A stretch of 18,366 nucleotides of DNA, taken from assembly GCA_051278165.1 (NCBI GenBank), contig JBNMNW010000097.1, forward strand, positions 1-18,366, read 5' to 3'. The notes below the pieces were generated by a model that was not told the DNA's origin, did no database searches, and saw nothing but the letters and a program-made list of their open reading frames with translations. The stretch is from GCA-2684655 sp051278165. Its GTDB lineage: Bacteria; Planctomycetota; UBA1135; UBA2386. Positions 1 to 7,938 of the stretch are shown in pieces; position 1 is the first letter of the stretch; the number at the start of each line of letters is the position of its first letter. A program made the position numbers and the translations under genes.

Positions 1-897
1 CGGCTTCTTTTCCGGCGCCTTATTGGCGGGTGCTGCGGCCTTCGGCTCCTGCTTCTTCTCGCCATCCTTAGGGGCGGGCTTAGGAGCAGGCTTTGGGGTT
101 GGCTTCGGAGTCGGAGTCGGAGTCGGCTTGGGCGGAACCTTGCCGTCCTTAGCCTTCTCCGCTGGCTTCTCCGTGGGCTTGTCCGTGGCAGGCTTCGCTG
201 CTTCGGGCTTCTTTTCAGGCTCCTTCGGTTCCGGCGGCTTCTCACGTTCTTCGACAGCCTTCTTGGCCTTCGCGAACATGTCCGTCAGCAACTTCTTGGC
301 ACCGGCGTTGCGCTGCATGCCGATCTGCACGAACGCTTCGTCGTTGAGTGCGATTTCGTCGCGGTTCTTGCCTGCGGGATTGAGCACGGCGCCGAGTCCC
401 GGGAAGCCGCCGCCGGGTGGCGTTAGTGCCAGCGACGTGATGCCGACCTCGAGCAACTTGCCAAAGATTGGTTGCCGCGTGTACATCCCGTCGACGACTT
501 TGGTCGCCGCCTTGTTGCTGGTGGCGCCACTGCTGCGGCCCATACTGGGGCGGAAGCGTCGGCTGCGGCCACCACGTTGTGGCGTGTTGCTGCGGGTCGT
601 CGGCGCGCTCAGGCCGGCACTCGACCACGCGCTGACCAAGCCCGGCATGATCGTCTTGCCGGTGGCGTCGACGATCTTCGCGCCAGCTGGCACGACGACG
701 TCCGAACCCACGGCTTCGATCTTGCCGTTCTTGATGACGAGCGTGCCGCTCTCAATCGTCTCGCCGCTGACGGTGTAGATGCGTGCGTTGGTGAACGCAG
801 TAGGGCGTCCGCTTTGGGCGGTGGCGGTGGTCGTGGCGCAGGTGAGTGCTGCCAAGGCCGAGAGAAGCAAAAGTCTGTTCGTATTGCGCATGCTCAT
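1..897 (-). CDS. Exported amidohydrolase-like pseudoenzyme with Lys/Pro-rich region (C-terminus beyond the window)
   Basis: This is the last visible gene of the operon, and 299 residues are readable before the window edge. Residues 1-27 form a signal peptide (Arg/Asn start, Leu-rich core, cleavage probably at Ala27|Gln28). Residues 31-90 match the N-terminal beta-sandwich of amidohydrolases (a GTLVIKNGKIEAVG-type strand pair, then MPGLV). Where active relatives carry HxH after that strand, this protein has Trp91-Ser-Ser93. At the usual lysine position it has Gln191 (VQIGM). From about residue 215 it becomes a long Lys/Pro/Glu-rich linker with PTPTPTP, at the place where the 3767-6622 protein also has a Lys/Pro linker before a beta-domain insert. 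The start ATG overlaps the upstream stop as ATGA, and a GGAGA ribosome site lies 6 bases upstream (904-908). An ATG at 891 is a poorer alternative. I expect a non-catalytic periplasmic protein; the missing C-terminus could change that view. Confidence 0.85.
   Translation of the reverse strand, partial: MSMRNTNRLLLLSALAALTCATTTATAQSGRPTAFTNARIYTVSGETIESGTLVIKNGKIEAVGSDVVVPAGAKIVDATGKTIMPGLVSAWSSAGLSAPTTRSNTPQRGGRSRRFRPSMGRSSGATSNKAATKVVDGMYTRQPIFGKLLEVGITSLALTPPGGGFPGLGAVLNPAGKNRDEIALNDEAFVQIGMQRNAGAKKLLTDMFAKAKKAVEEREKPPEPKEPEKKPEAAKPATDKPTEKPAEKAKDGKVPPKPTPTPTPKPTPKPAPKPAPKDGEKKQEPKAAAPANKAPEKKP
105..125. repeat. Short hexamer repeat coding for Pro-Thr units
   Basis: Three and a half copies of the hexamer CGGAGT occur in the plus strand. 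On the coding minus strand they encode alternating Pro and Thr in the linker of the truncated amidohydrolase-like gene. It is a low-complexity tract within coding sequence, and length changes in units of six would keep the frame. Confidence 0.7.
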
Positions 898-2192
898 CGC
901 ACATCTCCGAGTCGGTGAATCAATTGGCCTTCGATGTAGACGAACGAAGGTGGCACGCGGGGATCGAGTGGATCGCCCGCGGTGACCAAAAAGTCGGCGT
1001 CTTTGCCGACGGTGAGCGAGCCGACGCGGTCGTCGAGACCGATCTGGCGCGCTGGAACTAGAGTGAGTGCTGCGAGCGCAGCTTCGTAAGGAAGGCCTAG
1101 TCGCACCGCCATCGCCGCTTGGACCTGCAGCTCTTCGGCTGCGATCACGGGCGCGTCGGTGTTGATCGACATGTTGGTGCAGCCGGCATCCCAGAACGCT
1201 TGGCACATGCCCATCATCTCGCCGTAGCGGCCGAACTGATACATGCGCGGGCCGAGGTTCAGCGGCGTCTTCTTCTTCGCTAGCGGCTCGGCAGCAATCC
1301 AGCCGTCGAACGATCCGTGTGACAGGATCATGCGCACGGCGTAGCGGTCTTGGAACATGCGCGCCGTCGCCAGACAGTCGCGCAGGCCGGCAGTGTGGAT
1401 GATGACCGGCACTTCGAGGTCGAACACTTTGCGGAGCTGTTCGAGCGCTGGCTGGAGTTTGGGTTTGGGACCGGTGCCGGCCGCATGATCGCGCCAGGCT
1501 TTGGCGTAGTCGCGGCCCTGGTCGAGTCGCTCGATTAGCAATTCACTGCTGCCCATGCGGGTTTCGCCAAGGTCGCCGGAGCGGCGCTCTGGGTTGAACC
1601 CCTGCGCGACCTTCATCGCACCGAGTTCTTTGATGATCATTGCCTCGAGCGTGCCACCGCCGCGCATCTTGAGCAGCGTGCCGAAGCCCGAGATGAAGGT
1701 GCCGCTGCCGGGGATGAACAAGGTCGTGGTGACCCCGCCGGCGGCGCAGCGTTGGATGTCGCGTGCGGACGGCTTGACGACGTCGAGCGTGCGCATCTGC
1801 GCGTTCAACGGCATCGTCATGTCATTGATGTCGTTGCCGCCGCCGCCGCTGACGTGGTGGTGCAGGTCGACGAAGCCCGGCGACAGCCAGTTGTCACCAT
1901 GATCGACGACGGTAGCTCCCGGTGGAATCGCCGTCGTTTTACGTGGGCCGATCGCGAGGATGCGGCCCGCTTGTTCGATCAGGACCGCGCCATCGATGGG
2001 GGCGCGATCGACTGGCAGTATGCGGCGTGCGAGGTGGGCCGTGATCGGCGCTTCGTTCGCGTGGCTGCTGCTGCTATTCGTGCATTTGCTGAGAGCCTTG
2101 GCGGCGTTGTTCACTGCTTGTGCATGCACTGACGCGCTGGCAGCAGCCAGCGCGCACAGTGTCAGCAAGGTTGTGGGAGCAGTGAGTCGCAC
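894..2192 (-). CDS. Exported amidohydrolase with intact metal-binding site
   Basis: This 432-residue protein has a signal peptide (residues 1-24, cleavage probably at Ala24|Gln25), an N-terminal beta-sandwich (about 50-108) and a TIM-barrel. The catalytic set looks complete: HHH at 111-113 (HxH on strand 1), Lys194 in an MKVAQGFNP motif (candidate carboxylated lysine), His266 (IIHTAG), His292 (LSHGSFDG) and Asp346 (NTDAPV). The C-terminal signature DDRVGSLTVGKDADFLV is at 387-403. It is therefore a plausible periplasmic metal-dependent hydrolase or cyclic-amide/dipeptide hydrolase; the substrate cannot be read from sequence. It is closest in motifs to the next gene upstream (2283-3770). The start is GTG at 2192: an in-frame stop lies upstream at 2208-2210, and no Shine-Dalgarno is visible. 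A (CAGT)6 tract lies 8 bases upstream of the start. Its stop overlaps the next start by four bases. Confidence 0.93.
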   Translation of the reverse strand: MRLTAPTTLLTLCALAAASASVHAQAVNNAAKALSKCTNSSSSHANEAPITAHLARRILPVDRAPIDGAVLIEQAGRILAIGPRKTTAIPPGATVVDHGDNWLSPGFVDLHHHVSGGGGNDINDMTMPLNAQMRTLDVVKPSARDIQRCAAGGVTTTLFIPGSGTFISGFGTLLKMRGGGTLEAMIIKELGAMKVAQGFNPERRSGDLGETRMGSSELLIERLDQGRDYAKAWRDHAAGTGPKPKLQPALEQLRKVFDLEVPVIIHTAGLRDCLATARMFQDRYAVRMILSHGSFDGWIAAEPLAKKKTPLNLGPRMYQFGRYGEMMGMCQAFWDAGCTNMSINTDAPVIAAEELQVQAAMAVRLGLPYEAALAALTLVPARQIGLDDRVGSLTVGKDADFLVTAGDPLDPRVPPSFVYIEGQLIHRLGDVR

Positions 2193-2200
2193 TTGAGAGT

Positions 2201-2224
2201 CAGTCAGTCAGTCAGTCAGTCAGT
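2201..2224. repeat. (CAGT)6 tetranucleotide microsatellite in the leader of 894-2192
   Basis: Six perfect copies of CAGT (GACT-type on the coding strand) lie in the only sizeable gap inside the operon, 8 bases upstream of the GTG start of the 894-2192 gene. The tract is outside the coding region, so a change in copy number would alter leader spacing or RNA structure, not reading frame. It is the only perfect tetranucleotide array I see in the window. Confidence 0.9.
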
Positions 2225-2282
2225 CTTGCAGTCAGCGTTGGAGTCGCAGTCGTGACAACGGCTCAGCATTGCCGGCTGGCCG

Positions 2283-3770
2283 CTACCACATGGGGCGGTT
2301 CGGATCGCGCGTGTAGCAGATCTTGCCGCCGACGACGAGCTTGCGAACGTACGAGCGTGGGTCAATCGGGTCGCCGTTCCAGATGCCGATGTCGGCGTCC
2401 TTGCCAACTTCGAGCGAACCGACACGGTGTTCGATGCCGACGAAGCGAGCGGCGTTGATCGTCAGAGCACGCAGCGCCCATTCGTGCGGCAGGCCCATGC
2501 GCACGCCCATCGCAGCTTGCAGCGTCAACTGCTCTTGCGCGACCACCGGCGAGTCAGTGTTGACGCCGATGCCGTCGCGACCGAGGCCGTAGACGGGTTC
2601 GGCCCAGCCGAGCTTGCCACCGTTGGCGTAGTTGGCGAGTACGCCTTGGAATGATCCATCCTTGCGATCGAAGTGGTAGGCGCGCGGGCCGCCAGCGACT
2701 GGCAAGCCAGCGGCGAGCAGGTCTTCTGAGAGTCGGTAGCCGTCGAACGTGCCGTGCACGATCACCGTCCAGAGGCCGAGCTCAAGGCGCAGCTCCTGCA
2801 GCGTCTGCAGCACAACCTGGTAGATCTGCGTGTGCACGCTGAGTGGGTATTCGTGGCGGAACAGGCCGCTGATCAGTTCGAGCGTCGGGTCGTAGAGAGG
2901 CTTGGGACCGGTGCCCGCTTCGAATGCGAGCGTCTCTTGCCAATACTTCTTGCCGTCGAGCAGCGTCATGCGGATGCCTTCCGACATACCCATCATGCCA
3001 CTGCCGAGGTCACCACTGCCACGCTCCGGGTTGCCGGCTTGCGCGATCTTGAGGCTGCCCGGGAAACGCACGAGCGCTTCTTCCGGCGACCTGGCGAAGG
3101 TCTTCGTCAGCGTGCCGAAGCCACCCATGTTCGAACCCGAACCTGGGATGTAGAGCACCGTCGAGACACCACCGGCGCGCGCCATCTTGATCTGATCATG
3201 CTCCATGCTGATCAGGTCGAGCGTGCGGAACTCGGGGTTGGTCGGGTGCACCGTGTCGTTCAGGTCGAAGCTCGGACTCGCGATGTGGCAGTGCAGTTCG
3301 ACGATGCCTGGGATGATCGTCGAGTCGCCGCAGTCGACGCGCTCGTAACCAGAAGGCACCGAGATCTCGGATGCTTTGCCGATCGCTTCGATCTTGCCGT
3401 TCTTAGTGATGACCACGCCATTGAAGATCGGTGCCGAACTGATCGGCAGGATCTTCTGGGCGAAGAACGCATAGCCGGGGCTCGGCAAACCGCGCGGTCC
3501 CCACTTGGCGACCTTGTGGCTCGCTTCATCCTTGGGGCGACGCGGGTTCCACATCTTGAACGCCGGCGCGGGCGGCCGTTCGGCCTTCTTTGGGCTCTGT
3601 TTGCCAGGGATCTGCGTGCCAGGTATCTGCGTGGCAGGATCTTGCTCTGCCGGCGCTTCGGTCTTGGCCGGAGCAACGAGCTTGGTGGCCTTCTTCTCCT
3701 CCTGTGCCGTCAGCAGCACAGGCAGTAGTAGTGACGCGGAGAAGACCAGTGTGACCTTAGAGAACATCAT
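2283..3770 (-). CDS. Exported amidohydrolase with intact metal-binding site
   Basis: This 495-residue protein starts with a signal peptide (residues 1-22, cleavage probably at Ala22|Gln23). A Pro/Gln/Lys-rich linker follows (about 25-80, with a repeated TQIPG unit), then the beta-sandwich (about 98-153) and the barrel. The expected ligands are present: His160-x-His162 (ELHCHIAS), Lys241 (SLKIAQAGNP), His313 (LSVHTQ), His339 (VIVHGTFDGY) and Asp406 (GVNTDSPV). The C-terminal signature HRVGSLEVGKDADIGIW is at 448-464. It shares several unusual motifs with the 894-2192 protein, namely an Asp-x-Asn-Asp patch after HxH, RTLD, NPER-GSGDLG and GTGPKP. The two probably act on related substrates or as a pair. 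The start is a double ATG (3768-3770 and 3765-3767); the first overlaps the upstream stop as ATGA and has GAGGA 6 bases before it. It is probably a periplasmic metallohydrolase of unknown substrate. Confidence 0.93.
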   Translation of the reverse strand: MMFSKVTLVFSASLLLPVLLTAQEEKKATKLVAPAKTEAPAEQDPATQIPGTQIPGKQSPKKAERPPAPAFKMWNPRRPKDEASHKVAKWGPRGLPSPGYAFFAQKILPISSAPIFNGVVITKNGKIEAIGKASEISVPSGYERVDCGDSTIIPGIVELHCHIASPSFDLNDTVHPTNPEFRTLDLISMEHDQIKMARAGGVSTVLYIPGSGSNMGGFGTLTKTFARSPEEALVRFPGSLKIAQAGNPERGSGDLGSGMMGMSEGIRMTLLDGKKYWQETLAFEAGTGPKPLYDPTLELISGLFRHEYPLSVHTQIYQVVLQTLQELRLELGLWTVIVHGTFDGYRLSEDLLAAGLPVAGGPRAYHFDRKDGSFQGVLANYANGGKLGWAEPVYGLGRDGIGVNTDSPVVAQEQLTLQAAMGVRMGLPHEWALRALTINAARFVGIEHRVGSLEVGKDADIGIWNGDPIDPRSYVRKLVVGGKICYTRDPNRPMW

Positions 3771-6622
3771 TGCACTTCCTCACGGTTGTCGACGACGACA
3801 CGGCCATTGCAGACGACCAAGAGCACGCGGCTAGTGGGTTCGAACGGGTTGCCCGAGAACACGATCAAGTCGCCGTCCTTGCCCTTCTCGAGCGAACCGA
3901 TGCGGTCGTCGAGGTGGAACGCTTGGGCGGGCCACAGCGTCAGCGCTTGCAAGGCATCCTGTGGGCTCAAGCCGTAGCGAACCGCGTAGGCGGCGTGCAG
4001 CGGCAGGAACTGGGTGCCTTGGCAGTTGCCACTGCCGAATACGATCGGCATGCCGTAGTCGGCGAAGGTTGCGGCAACGTTGACCAGCTTGCCGTCGTCT
4101 TCGACGACGACTTCTGGGCCAACGACGATCGGCGGCTTGTGGCCACCGAGCAGCGATTGATCGTCGAGCAGGTCATTACAGCCGGCGAGCACGTAGGAGA
4201 TCTTCTCCTTCTCGAGCAACTCGACGACGTCCTTAATCGCCGGGGCGCGACTCGCAAGCACGACGAGGCTGGCCTTGCCGGCTAGCACGGCGCGCATCGG
4301 CTCAAGGTTCTCGTCGAGATTGGGGGCCTTTGGCTTGCCCTCTTCGCCTGCCTTCGGCTCGGTGCGCGAGGCACGACGCTTCGGCGCGGCGCCTGCTTGC
4401 TTGCTGGTGCGCGTGCCAGTCACGTCCTGCGAACCCATCGGGCCGAGGTTGAGCTTGCCGGTCATGGTGTCGCCCGAGACCGTTGCTTCGAGCGAGGCTT
4501 CACTGCCCATGCCGCTGAACTCGATGCTCAGCACGGCGTTCTCGAACGTGCCGGAGACCTCTTGCGGCGGGGGGCCGCCTTCGCGTCCGCCCATGCCGAT
4601 CGCGATCGTGCCGGTGACCTTCGTGCCCTTGAGCGTTAGGTCGAGCGTGATCTGTAACTTGAAGCGATCCTGAATCGTGATCTCCGCTTCCCATGTTCCG
4701 GTCAGCGGATCGACCTTGACCTTCTCGCCTTCTTTGGCTTCGGGCTCGGGCTTCTTAGCGGGCTTCGGCGCGGCGGTCTCGCCGTTTTGCCACTCGTCGA
4801 GGGCCTTCTCATACTTAGCCCACGCATCGACATACTTGCGACCGCGAGCGATCTGGTCGGCGAGCGGCTTGATGGCGTTGGGGCCATAGGCGTTGTGCAC
4901 CATGCGCTGGCCAGCGATCGCGCGCAGCACAAGGCCGTCGCGATCTTCGGCTCCCGTCTTGACCGCTGCGAGGCGGCCGGACAACAGACCGCCATCCTTA
5001 CCGGCGACGAGCAACGACGTGATGCCTTCGCGCAGGGCCGGTTCGAACATCGGGTCATCGGCTTGGATGATCTCGTGTAGGCGTTGGCCTGGGTTGCCTG
5101 CCGGCACGCCGGTGCCTTCCCCGGCGAGGCCGAGGTGCGAGAACACATCGACGAAGCCTGGTGTGGCGACACCGTTGCTGAGGTCTAGGACCTCGGCGCC
5201 ATACGGGATCGTCAGTTCTTCGCCGACGGCCTTGATGCGACCGTTCTGCATCAGGATGACGCCGTTGCGAAGCACGCGACCGGTGCCGTCGTGCACGCGG
5301 CTGACGCGAATCGCCAGCACTTGACTGTCGGTCTTGCGGATGAAGCGGCGCTTGCCATCGATCCAGGTCGACTCGACCATCGAACCAATCGCCAGCGGCT
5401 CACCACTGAGCACAACGAAGTCGGCGTCCTTGCCCTTCTCGAGCGAACCGACGCGGTCGGCGACGCCGAGGATACGAGCGGCATCGATGCCAACCGCGCG
5501 CATCGCCGTCTGCGGCGATAGGCCGTGGCGAACGGCGATGGCAACGGACATCAGGTAGTCGCGCAGCGGCACACCCTTAGCGGGGCTGAGGCCGACGATG
5601 ACGCCAGCGGCAGCGGCCTTGGCCGGTGCATCGAAGTGCAACTCGGCGTCGACGCCGAGACGGTCTTCGCCGCCTGGCACCGACTTGCCGAACATCGCCG
5701 GCACGCGGAACGTGGCCATGACCTTTTGGTCGGCAGCCATCTTCGCGACCGGGCCGATCTCGCGCGGATCCTCGAGCACCATTTGGATGCCGAGTTCCTT
5801 CTGCAGTTGCAGGGCGCGACGGATGTCGTGTGTCGACGTGGCTCCGGCGCGCATCGGCAGCGTGCCACTGATGACGTTGCGCAGTGCCTGCTCGTCGTAT
5901 TGGTGCTCGACCGGACCGACGCCACCTGGGCCGGTGTTCTTGTCGGTCGCTGCTGCGAAGATCGCGCGCAGTTCGGCCAGCATGCTGATGCGTGACGTCG
6001 GCGTTTGGATGCGCGCCGGCACGATTGGATCCTCGTCGGTCGGGTGGGCACCTGGTTCGAACACGCGCGGGGCGCTCAGGGCGCCTTCACCGAAGTTGAC
6101 GCGCAGGCAGGCTTCTTCACTGAGCACGCGCGCGACGATGTCGGTGCCGGCGAGCTTGACGACGGCGCCTTGTCCGGACACCAAACGTTGCCGTCCCGGT
6201 GACAGGTAGCTCGACGTGATGCCGCCTTCGAGGGCGCGGCGCCATGAGCGTTCGAAGTCGAACGCATCGATGGCGAAGGCGTCGGGAGTGACTTGGTATT
6301 CGCTGTCGGAGGCCACGGCGAGGTCGCCATCGACGGCGACGATGCCTGGCATCACAACCTTGTTGCCGGCGTTGACGATCGGCAGGTCGGCGGCAGGTGT
6401 TGCCTTGCCGACGCTTTCAATCTTGCCATCGCGAACGACCAGCCAGACGTTGTGCTGTGGCGCCGAACCGTCGCCGACCAGCAGCGTGCCGCAGCGCACG
6501 GCGAACGTATTAGAAGGGACAGTGCCAGTTTCTTGAGTCTTCGCACCTTGAGCTGTGATCGATGTAGCTGCAAGCGCAGTCGCACCGAGCACCGCCAAGA
6601 GGCGGGGGCGAGAGAACAACAT
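3767..6622 (-). CDS. Double-module exported amidohydrolase-like pseudoenzyme with inserted beta domain
   Basis: At 951 residues this is about twice the usual family length. After a signal peptide (1-24, Ala24|Gln25) it has two amidohydrolase-like modules, about 38-430 and 433-945, each ending in its own GSLEKGKD signature (392-399 and 909-916). In module 1 the HxH is replaced by Asp98-x-Asp100, the lysine by Arg (ACLRV), the strand-5 His by Gly260, the strand-6 His by Asp285 and the strand-8 Asp by Ala348. In module 2 only the second His (His496, VFSHLG) survives; the other positions read Phe494, Leu789, Gly814 and Gly865. Module 2 is split by a Lys/Pro linker (about 612-636), a beta-rich domain (about 637-737, starting DPLTGTWEAEI and rich in VTGT/VSGT strands) and a second charged linker (about 740-770). 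Catalysis looks unlikely, so a structural, binding or regulatory role is inferred. It shares one base (TAATG) with the upstream stop, and a GAGGG ribosome site lies 6 bases before the ATG. Confidence 0.93.
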   Translation of the reverse strand: MLFSRPRLLAVLGATALAATSITAQGAKTQETGTVPSNTFAVRCGTLLVGDGSAPQHNVWLVVRDGKIESVGKATPAADLPIVNAGNKVVMPGIVAVDGDLAVASDSEYQVTPDAFAIDAFDFERSWRRALEGGITSSYLSPGRQRLVSGQGAVVKLAGTDIVARVLSEEACLRVNFGEGALSAPRVFEPGAHPTDEDPIVPARIQTPTSRISMLAELRAIFAAATDKNTGPGGVGPVEHQYDEQALRNVISGTLPMRAGATSTHDIRRALQLQKELGIQMVLEDPREIGPVAKMAADQKVMATFRVPAMFGKSVPGGEDRLGVDAELHFDAPAKAAAAGVIVGLSPAKGVPLRDYLMSVAIAVRHGLSPQTAMRAVGIDAARILGVADRVGSLEKGKDADFVVLSGEPLAIGSMVESTWIDGKRRFIRKTDSQVLAIRVSRVHDGTGRVLRNGVILMQNGRIKAVGEELTIPYGAEVLDLSNGVATPGFVDVFSHLGLAGEGTGVPAGNPGQRLHEIIQADDPMFEPALREGITSLLVAGKDGGLLSGRLAAVKTGAEDRDGLVLRAIAGQRMVHNAYGPNAIKPLADQIARGRKYVDAWAKYEKALDEWQNGETAAPKPAKKPEPEAKEGEKVKVDPLTGTWEAEITIQDRFKLQITLDLTLKGTKVTGTIAIGMGGREGGPPPQEVSGTFENAVLSIEFSGMGSEASLEATVSGDTMTGKLNLGPMGSQDVTGTRTSKQAGAAPKRRASRTEPKAGEEGKPKAPNLDENLEPMRAVLAGKASLVVLASRAPAIKDVVELLEKEKISYVLAGCNDLLDDQSLLGGHKPPIVVGPEVVVEDDGKLVNVAATFADYGMPIVFGSGNCQGTQFLPLHAAYAVRYGLSPQDALQALTLWPAQAFHLDDRIGSLEKGKDGDLIVFSGNPFEPTSRVLLVVCNGRVVVDNREEVQ

Positions 6623-7938
6623 TACTGACCCTCACCCTTCTTCTTGTTGCCAGAGTCCTTCGGTGCCTGCGGTGCCTGCGGCTCAGCGGCCTTCTCAGCG
6701 GCTTCGAACAGATACTTCAAGCGCGGGTCTTTGCTGCGTTCGTAGACGACTTCGCCTTCGAGCACGACGGTTTCGACCCAACTCGTGGCCGACGTTGGTT
6801 CGCCGCTGAGGATCTGGATGTTGCCGAGCTTGCCAACTTCGAGCGAGCCGACTTGGTCTTGCAGGCCGAGCATCTTGGCCGGCACCATGGTCAGTGCTTC
6901 GAGCGCTTGCTGCTGCGACAGGCCGTTGCGCATGCACGTGCCGATCTGCCACCACGGGTAGCTGGTCGGGCCGTCGCTACCGAGCGACAGTGCGAACGGC
7001 ACGCCGGCGTCGGCGAGCATGCGGGCCGAGCAGTGCTGCTCTTCCTTGCGCGTCTCCGGGTCGGTCTCGAAGTACTCAATGGTCGCGTCGAGCACGACCG
7101 GCTTCTTCAGCTTGGCCAGTAGTGGCATCGCCTCATCGAGGTTGGCGCCGAGCACCATGTTGAGATCGAGGTCCTTCGACATGCGCAGGGCCTCATCGAG
7201 TTCGGCGAAGCTCGGCACGTAGAGCCAGCCATTCAGCTTCTTCTCGATCAGTTCGACGGCAGCTTTCTTCTTGCGGTCGATTTCCTTCTCCCATTTCTTG
7301 TCAGCGGGGATCGCACCAGCGGCTTGTTCCTGCTCGAACTCGGCCTTCTCGCGCTGGTAGTTGGCGAGGTATTCACGAATGGCTGCAATGGCGCGGCGCA
7401 TCTCGCGGATCTTCTGCAGGCGGCTGCCACCGCTGGTCATCAGCGACAGCTTCATGCCGGTGTTGGCGGCGACCGTCATGTCTTCGACCGTGCGGCCGAA
7501 CGGACGCACTACCATGCCGGAGCCGGCCATCAGCGTGTTGTTGCCGGGCAGCACGTGGATCGTGCCGACACCGTTGCGCAGCATGCCTTCAAAGTAGGTC
7601 GACGCCGGGTCGATCGCGTCCGCGACCGAAAGCCACGGGACGTTTTGCATGCTTTCATTCGCACCGCGCATGCCGCCGTTGGAATGGGCGAGCACATACG
7701 TCGGCATCACGACCTTGTCGCTGGCATCGATCACCGTGGCAGACCACGGGATCTCGACGTCAGCTACCTTACCGATTGTCTGGATGCGGCCGTTCTGCAG
7801 CAGGATGACGCCGTCTTGGATACTAGGACCAGTCATCGTGTGGATGGTCTTCGCCTTGATGGCGACGAGATCCTGACTGAGGGCGGGGATGGCGATCGTC
7901 GTGCAGACGATCGCGATTCGCAGAAGGGAGTGGTTCAT
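6622..7938 (-). CDS. Exported amidohydrolase-like protein with partly lost active site
   Basis: This 438-residue protein has a signal peptide (1-21, cleavage probably at Ser21|Gln22), the N-terminal beta-sandwich (about 23-78) and a barrel ending in the signature QVGSLEVGKLGNIQIL (362-377), where the usual KDAD has become KLGN. The HxH motif reads His85-Ser-Asn87. Lys163 (GMKLSL) is kept. The strand-5 and strand-6 histidines are replaced by Tyr240 and Ala265. Asp322 (GSDGP) lies near, but about two residues past, the expected catalytic Asp. It has a charged helical stretch at about 186-236, likely coiled coil, and a Lys/Pro-rich tail (about 411-438). It is the least eroded of the degenerate copies, so weak or altered activity is not excluded. 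The start overlaps the upstream stop as ATGA; I see no Shine-Dalgarno, so translation is probably coupled. Confidence 0.92.
   Translation of the reverse strand: MNHSLLRIAIVCTTIAIPALSQDLVAIKAKTIHTMTGPSIQDGVILLQNGRIQTIGKVADVEIPWSATVIDASDKVVMPTYVLAHSNGGMRGANESMQNVPWLSVADAIDPASTYFEGMLRNGVGTIHVLPGNNTLMAGSGMVVRPFGRTVEDMTVAANTGMKLSLMTSGGSRLQKIREMRRAIAAIREYLANYQREKAEFEQEQAAGAIPADKKWEKEIDRKKKAAVELIEKKLNGWLYVPSFAELDEALRMSKDLDLNMVLGANLDEAMPLLAKLKKPVVLDATIEYFETDPETRKEEQHCSARMLADAGVPFALSLGSDGPTSYPWWQIGTCMRNGLSQQQALEALTMVPAKMLGLQDQVGSLEVGKLGNIQILSGEPTSATSWVETVVLEGEVVYERSKDPRLKYLFEAAEKAAEPQAPQAPKDSGNKKKGEGQ

Noticed and set aside
2754..3728. Long plus-strand open frame of 324 residues opposite the 2283-3770 gene
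   Set aside because: It lies fully antisense to a gene with clear family motifs. The translation is Arg/Asp/His-rich with no recognisable domain, as expected of a shadow frame in GC-rich DNA.
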